From Pseudomonadota bacterium (GTDB lineage Bacteria; Myxococcota; Bradymonadia; UBA4248), in contig JAGACY010000124.1 of the NCBI GenBank assembly GCA_017613855.1, positions 1-8,930 of the forward strand: a DNA stretch of 8,930 nucleotides, in the 5' to 3' direction. The notes under the pieces are model-generated. The model searched no databases and was not told the DNA's origin. It saw only the letters and a list, made by a program, of their open reading frames with translations. The position numbers and the translations under genes are program-made. This document shows, one piece after another, positions 5,376 to 8,930 of the stretch (the first letter of the stretch is position 1; the number at the start of each line of letters is the position of its first letter).

Positions 5376-7175
5376 TTAGTTGATTACGGTTTCGAGTTTT
5401 GTCGCATCGGATGTCCACTCAAAATTATCGATTAGAACAAGGGAATCACGCTGATGTCCCCATCCATTTTTCTTGTCACCGCGATCGCCGGCATCAAAAA
5501 TGATCAGATCCAATGTGAATTCTTCTTTTGGACTCACAGGAACCGTCGTCTGCAGCCACCCTGTGGCACCGGCTTGTTTGACGTCATTGACATAAGCCAG
5601 AACATTGGCGCTGCCATCTTTGCAATCACTGCATCCTTTCTCTTTTTTACAGGCATCTTTGTCACATTCTGTAAAGAATGCATTGTTGACTGAAACGGGA
5701 TTGTGGTTCACATCGAACGATACATTGTGATCTGCAGGAATCTCATCGCTTTTTGCATCTACCATTGCCAGGAAGAAATCATTGTAGCTGCCGCAAACAT
5801 AACTCGGATACTCTTTCGAGAAGAATTTAAATCGGAAAGCAAATCCCTTGGCATTGTCGGGTGCCTTAAGTTTTAACCGAAGCATGATGGAATCGTTGGC
5901 CATTTTTGAATTTGCTTCGACACCGCATGCAGCACTGACCGGCAAAACGTTATTGTTCTTTTCCAGATATAAAGCAGGTGCAGACACTTCGGTACCCGAG
6001 CAATCCTTCATGCCTGTATTTTCCTTGCCCTGGGCCTTACCGGAAGATAAAGCAACCATCGTTCCCTTAAGCGGACGAACAATACCATCCCCCAAATCGG
6101 TCATGACGGCAACTTGTTCGGCAGGAGAAATCAGCTTCAATCCATTATTTTCCTGTCCACAAACGGCTTCATTATAACTGCCTGGAAGCGGTGACCCATC
6201 GGCGAGCAAAAGCTGTGCACTCACAAGGCCATAGCCATCCTTATTGGCATCCGTACAAATATCCATGGCTCTGGCAAGCAAAACCGCGTCATCATTTGTC
6301 AATTGCTTACCCGGAGTAAAAGCATACGCTTTGGTAGAGCACAAAACTGACTCATCTTCATCAATCAGCCCGTCGCAGTCATCATCGATACCGTTGTTAG
6401 GATCTTCGATGGCGCCGGGGTTGACCTTCGCCGGGTCTTCGACGCCGCATGCCGCACTATTGTCACAGCAGTCAAATCCGGGGCCATATCCAAAATCATA
6501 GCCATCGCCGTCTTCGTCCACGAGTTCATCGACCTCATTATCACAGTCATCATCCAGGCCATTTCCCGGGATTTCCATTGTCGGCATGCCGTAGTTCTCG
6601 CAGAATCCCCAGTCTCCGTCTTCACAGTATTGAACACCATGCTTACAAATGCCAACACCAGCCAATTCTTCAACCCAGCCATAACAGCTCTTTGTTTCGC
6701 CAGTGATGCATTTGCATTTGTCAACGGGACTTTCACACCCATTGGCTGCATTGCCATCACAATCTGAATATCCCGGCTCGCATTGACATTTACTATTGAT
6801 GCAGATCTTATTTCCACCACAGGCTTGATCACACCTGCCGCAGTGACTTGCATTGCTTGAGTAGTTGACACATACACCACCGCATATTTTGACCGTTTCA
6901 CCCTCGCATGTAGTCACACATTGGCGTTCAAGACAAAACCCATCGCATTTGTGATTGCAGCGGCCACAATGGTTTGCATCACTATCGAAGTCCACGCACT
7001 TGCCATCACAGCATCCGTTTGCACAGACCATCGACTCGCATGCATCCTTAACGACAGGCGGATCCTGCGGATCCTGGGGCACAGGATCTTCCGGCTCAGC
7101 GCCTCCGGATCCCGAAGAATTATCACAAGATACCAGTAATAAACCTATCCATAGATACTTCCAAAGACTGCGCAT
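5376..7175 (-). CDS. Cys-rich MopE-like lipoprotein with choice-of-anchor-L-like C-terminus
   Basis: The protein has 599 residues. The ATG at 7175 is preceded by GGGAGG (7181-7186), five bases away. Residues 1-17 are a lipoprotein signal peptide with lipobox LVSC, so Cys17 is the expected acylated residue; Asp follows at +2. A Gly/Ser/Pro/Asp linker (18-43) leads to Cys-rich repeats at about 46-148 with recurring ..HCGRC..C and SDCDGNAANGCE patterns. Two putative metal-binding repeats, LDDDCDNEVDE (207-217) and IDDDCDGLIDE (263-273), with DEDGDGYD between them, match the MopE-type motif common in myxobacterial surface proteins. The C-terminal ~280 residues contain FRFKFFSKEYPSYVCGSYND and end in DSLVLIDNFEW, as in choice-of-anchor-L domains. 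It is probably displayed on the cell surface and may bind calcium or other metals; ligand and partners are unknown. It appears to be a single-gene transcript with its own promoter and terminator. Confidence 0.9.
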   Translation of the reverse strand: MRSLWKYLWIGLLLVSCDNSSGSGGAEPEDPVPQDPQDPPVVKDACESMVCANGCCDGKCVDFDSDANHCGRCNHKCDGFCLERQCVTTCEGETVKICGGVCVNYSSNASHCGRCDQACGGNKICINSKCQCEPGYSDCDGNAANGCESPVDKCKCITGETKSCYGWVEELAGVGICKHGVQYCEDGDWGFCENYGMPTMEIPGNGLDDDCDNEVDELVDEDGDGYDFGYGPGFDCCDNSAACGVEDPAKVNPGAIEDPNNGIDDDCDGLIDEDESVLCSTKAYAFTPGKQLTNDDAVLLARAMDICTDANKDGYGLVSAQLLLADGSPLPGSYNEAVCGQENNGLKLISPAEQVAVMTDLGDGIVRPLKGTMVALSSGKAQGKENTGMKDCSGTEVSAPALYLEKNNNVLPVSAACGVEANSKMANDSIMLRLKLKAPDNAKGFAFRFKFFSKEYPSYVCGSYNDFFLAMVDAKSDEIPADHNVSFDVNHNPVSVNNAFFTECDKDACKKEKGCSDCKDGSANVLAYVNDVKQAGATGWLQTTVPVSPKEEFTLDLIIFDAGDRGDKKNGWGHQRDSLVLIDNFEWTSDATKLETVIN

Positions 7176-7212
7176 GGTGTCCTCCCAAATGCAGACAAAC
7201 TTAAGCTGCTTT

Positions 7213-7241
7213 TAAATAGCGGTACAATGCTCCGATGTCGA
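7213..7241 (-). promoter_or_regulatory. Candidate sigma-70 promoter for the lipoprotein gene
   Basis: On the minus strand, TCGACA (7236-7241, five of six consensus bases) and TATTTA (7213-7218, four of six) are separated by exactly 17 bp. Transcription would begin around 7205 and give a leader of about 30 bases that includes the GGGAGG ribosome site. This is the best-spaced promoter match in the window. Confidence 0.45.
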
Positions 7242-7260
7242 GTCAAAATGCGCTATTTTT

Positions 7261-7295
7261 TAATTCGTAATGCGTAATTCGTAATGCGTAATTAA
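7261..7295 (+). repeat. Heptanucleotide repeat block 1 (TAATKCG units)
   Basis: Five consecutive 7-mers alternate TAATTCG and TAATGCG and end in TAATTAA. Positions 7269-7292 form a perfect 24-bp inverted repeat with 7379-7402 in block 2, with an 86-base loop. Positions 7276-7293 also form a perfect 18-bp inverted repeat with 7453-7470 in block 3. Confidence 0.95.
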
Positions 7296-7370
7296 TCAGG
7301 CATTCTCTTTGTAATTCCTAAAGCATAAAAACATTCTAACTTTAGAGTGACAATTGAGTTTTACAAATTC

Positions 7371-7405
7371 AATTACGCATTACGCATTACGAATTACGCA
7401 TTCAG
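7371..7405 (-). repeat. Heptanucleotide repeat block 2, inverted relative to block 1
   Basis: Five 7-mers run in the opposite sense (AATTACG, CATTACG, CATTACG, AATTACG, CATTCAG). The order of T and G variants matches block 1 over 24 bases, so the two blocks could form a long stem or cruciform. Short tandem heptamers of this kind are known from several bacterial groups, notably filamentous cyanobacteria. Confidence 0.95.
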
Positions 7406-7452
7406 AACATCATACACCCCTAGCTTCAGACTACTCTTTAGTTTTGTCATCC

Positions 7453-7480
7453 AATTACGCATTACGAATTACGAATTATG
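7453..7480 (-). repeat. Heptanucleotide repeat block 3, same sense as block 2
   Basis: Four 7-mers (AATTACG, CATTACG, AATTACG, AATTATG). It competes with block 2 for pairing with block 1. It lies about 90 bases upstream of the TPR gene start, so its folding state could affect that gene's promoter or leader. Confidence 0.93.
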
Positions 7481-7566
7481 GTGTATGATAGGCATTTGGG
7501 GCTTGTTTTTCCCTGTTCGCTCACATTTCAATGGCATGTCATCGCGTGCCGGAATTCAGGTTTTTT

Positions 7567-8769
7567 ATGGATACCAGCGTAAACATTGATAAAATTGTCG
7601 AAGATCTTCAAAAGAAATATACCGGTAATGCAGATCACGATCTGGGGGTAGTCCAGGAATACTGCAGAAACCTCCCCCCTTGTGAGGAAAGTGCAAAAGT
7701 CGTCGCTGCCCTCGGTAAATATGCTTCCGAAAAATTTGCCGATGCTGAGGCTTTTAAAATCGCCAAACGCGTCGAGGAAGCGATCAAGGAACTCGAAAAA
7801 CAATTCAACGGCGATGCCGACCACGATGTCAAAGTGATACAGGACTATTGTCATGCCCTCCCCAAATCCGAAGAAAACTTTAGAGTTGCCGTCACCCTCG
7901 GCCAATACGCTGCAGCCAAGTTTCCCGATGCAGAAGAAGTCAAAAAATCCAAGGCAGAATTTGATAAAATAAATGCCGATATGGCTGCCATCCAAAAGCG
8001 CATCGAAGCTATTCAGGACATGATCAAATCGGAAGATATCGACCATGCCATCGAGGAATTGCGTGCACTGTTGGCGGACGTCAAATTGCCCGAAAGCGAT
8101 GAGTCACGCCGATTGGTTTCTTTTTCGCATCCCTTCGAGGAAATCCTGTTCAGCGCAACCGTCAAGGAAACGCGCCCCATTATGCGCATTTCCAATTTGG
8201 TCGAAATGCTCAACCTGCAGTTGGGAAGCCTGCTGGGCCAGTCATCCCAATATGACGAAGCCCGCGAAGCACTCGGACGCGTCCTCCAACTCAATCCCGT
8301 GAGTGCACCCGCCAACCTCGAACTCGCCAATATCTTAGTTCATGAGAAAAAATATCAGGAAGCCTTTGATCAGCTTCAAAAAGCCTATCCACTGCTTTTC
8401 ACAAAGCAATTGATGACATTTTTCTTCTATATGCTGGCACAGGTCGTTGAGAATCTCGACAAGAACTATCCTCTGGCAGCAGCATACGCCAACCTTAGCC
8501 TCGTCTACAGCGACAATCCTGCAGGCCATGCATTGCTCGAACGCCTTGCCAAAGATCATGGCGTCGATACCCTTTGCCCCACGCCAGAAGAAATGCAAAA
8601 ACTCGCCGAGGATGCCAATCTGCCCATCGGGCCACACCCCGAAATTCCCGAAATTGCCATCCAGGCCGGTCGCCAATTTAAAGCTTCTCACCCAGAGATT
8701 GCCAAGCAATTCTTCGAGATTGCCTACGAACTCACCGGTCGCCAATCCATCCTCAAAGAGATGAAGTAA
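7567..8769 (+). CDS. TPR-repeat protein with duplicated N-terminal unit, function unknown
   Basis: The protein has 400 residues from ATG 7567. That start is preferred because AGG at 7558-7560 lies six bases upstream. The in-frame ATG at 7531 would add twelve residues and has no ribosome site. There is no signal peptide or membrane segment, so it is probably cytoplasmic. Residues 9-128 consist of two copies of a ~62-residue unit, aligned at GNADHDLGVVQEYC and GDADHDVKVIQDYC, each continuing to LGKYA..KF.DAE / LGQYA..KFPDAE. A helical, coiled-coil-like stretch (129-172) follows. Residues ~213-276 contain at least two TPR motifs (QYDEAREALGRVLQLNP, then ANLELANILVHEKKYQEAFDQL), with more divergent helical repeats to ~330. 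TPRs mediate protein-protein contacts; no enzymatic motif is visible and no partner is indicated by its neighbours. It is divergent from the lipoprotein gene and ends at a strong terminator. Confidence 0.88.
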   Translation: MDTSVNIDKIVEDLQKKYTGNADHDLGVVQEYCRNLPPCEESAKVVAALGKYASEKFADAEAFKIAKRVEEAIKELEKQFNGDADHDVKVIQDYCHALPKSEENFRVAVTLGQYAAAKFPDAEEVKKSKAEFDKINADMAAIQKRIEAIQDMIKSEDIDHAIEELRALLADVKLPESDESRRLVSFSHPFEEILFSATVKETRPIMRISNLVEMLNLQLGSLLGQSSQYDEAREALGRVLQLNPVSAPANLELANILVHEKKYQEAFDQLQKAYPLLFTKQLMTFFFYMLAQVVENLDKNYPLAAAYANLSLVYSDNPAGHALLERLAKDHGVDTLCPTPEEMQKLAEDANLPIGPHPEIPEIAIQAGRQFKASHPEIAKQFFEIAYELTGRQSILKEMK

Positions 8770-8776
8770 CCAAACT

Positions 8777-8812
8777 AAAAAGCGGCTGCCCCACCGGGAC
8801 AGCCGCTTTTTT
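8777..8812. terminator. Bidirectional intrinsic terminator
   Basis: The stem GCGGCTG (8782-8788) pairs with CAGCCGC (8800-8806), with inner CCC / GGG pairs, loop CACC and one bulged A (8799). It is flanked by A5 on the left and T6 (8807-8812) on the right. It starts seven bases after the TPR gene stop. The reverse strand also reads as stem plus T-tract, so it can end transcription of the convergent gene on the right as well. Confidence 0.93.
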
Positions 8813-8858
8813 ACAGGCAATGCTTCGACAAAAGTATCATGACGCCTTCAATCTGTCG

Positions 8859-8930
8859 CTACTCGCGATGAGCTTCTCCCTGCTCAGCGTCTTCATCTTC
8901 TTCTTCATCTTCTAAGGCCGTTTCTTCGCG
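8859..8930 (-). CDS. C-terminal end of a convergent gene with acidic tail (cut by right edge)
   Basis: On the minus strand an open frame enters from the right edge and ends at TAG (8859-8861). It encodes 23 residues ending LEDEEEDEDAEQGEAHRE. The acidic composition, the codon choice and the position just before a bidirectional terminator make a real C-terminus likely. The fragment is too short to name. The acidic run resembles the tail of the sigma-like protein only in composition. Confidence 0.6.
   Translation of the reverse strand, partial: REETALEDEEEDEDAEQGEAHRE

Larger units (their letters stand above)
7176..7566. other. Intergenic region between the divergent lipoprotein and TPR genes
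   Basis: This gap of about 390 bp holds the lipoprotein promoter near its left end and three blocks of heptanucleotide repeats (listed separately). I see no gene in it: the short ORFs that cross it are translations of the heptamers and lack ribosome sites. For the TPR gene, TATGAT at 7484-7489 is a fair -10 match but has no -35 partner at 16-18 bp. Confidence 0.7.

Noticed and set aside
6365..6901. 178-residue minus-strand ORF inside the lipoprotein gene
   Set aside because: It is a frame-shifted shadow of the Cys-rich region; the lipoprotein frame has signal peptide, domains and ribosome site.
7261..7480. CRISPR array
   Set aside because: The units are contiguous 7-mers without spacers, in opposite orientations, with no cas genes.
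7347..7589. 80-residue plus-strand ORF with a RITNY repeat
   Set aside because: The peptide is the translation of heptamer repeats, has no ribosome site and overlaps the TPR gene start.
7528..8046. 172-residue minus-strand ORF antisense to the TPR gene
   Set aside because: Phe/Ile/Leu-rich composition is that expected from antisense of a Lys/Glu/Asp-rich gene; there is no ribosome site.

Overview
The window looks like a piece of a bacterial chromosome from the Myxococcota / former Deltaproteobacteria, or a close relative such as the Bradymonadales group. The assignment rests on two proteins. One is an outer-surface lipoprotein that combines Cys-rich repeats, MopE-type DDDCD..DE metal-binding motifs and a choice-of-anchor-L-like C-terminus. 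The other is a stand-alone sigma-70 region-4-like DNA-binding protein with a PRPCPW.SC..H segment of a kind I associate with these bacteria. Base composition is moderate, unlike classical soil myxobacteria. I recognise no phage, plasmid, transposase or CRISPR genes.

Layout. 1-853 (minus): a secreted protein of unknown function, cut by the left edge. 854-1078: intergenic, holding a tandem pair of bulged-G hairpins. 1079-2008 (minus): an exported single-PDZ protein. 2009-2232: a divergent promoter region. 2233-2757 (plus): the sigma-region-4-like protein with an acidic tail. 2770-2835: a second tandem hairpin pair of the same design. 2860-4674 (minus): a 604-residue membrane protein of unknown function with seven 9-residue tandem repeats. 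4711-5313 (minus): a LysE-family exporter. 5315-5344: a strong minus-strand terminator that abuts the LysE start. 5376-7175 (minus): the MopE-like lipoprotein. 7176-7566: intergenic, with three blocks of heptanucleotide repeats in opposite orientations. 7567-8769 (plus): a TPR protein with a duplicated N-terminal unit. 8777-8812: a bidirectional terminator. 8859-8930 (minus): the acidic C-terminal end of a further gene.

How the genes relate. LysE and the 604-residue protein are 36 bp apart on the same strand and probably share a transcript. The lipoprotein lies just upstream on that strand, but a canonical terminator separates it from LysE. The remaining genes look like single transcription units. 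Three of the encoded proteins are predicted to be exported (the partial protein, the PDZ protein and the lipoprotein), and two are membrane proteins. I see no defined pathway joining them.

The strongest unexplained signal is the pair of tandem hairpin elements at 973-1034 and 2770-2835. Their four stems differ in sequence. All keep a single unpaired G followed by TAT on the 5' arm and ATA on the 3' arm, and both pairs sit in the same orientation after the stop codon of a gene. A small ORF with a very good Shine-Dalgarno sequence, reading back through the second pair, is the other item that deserves a check.
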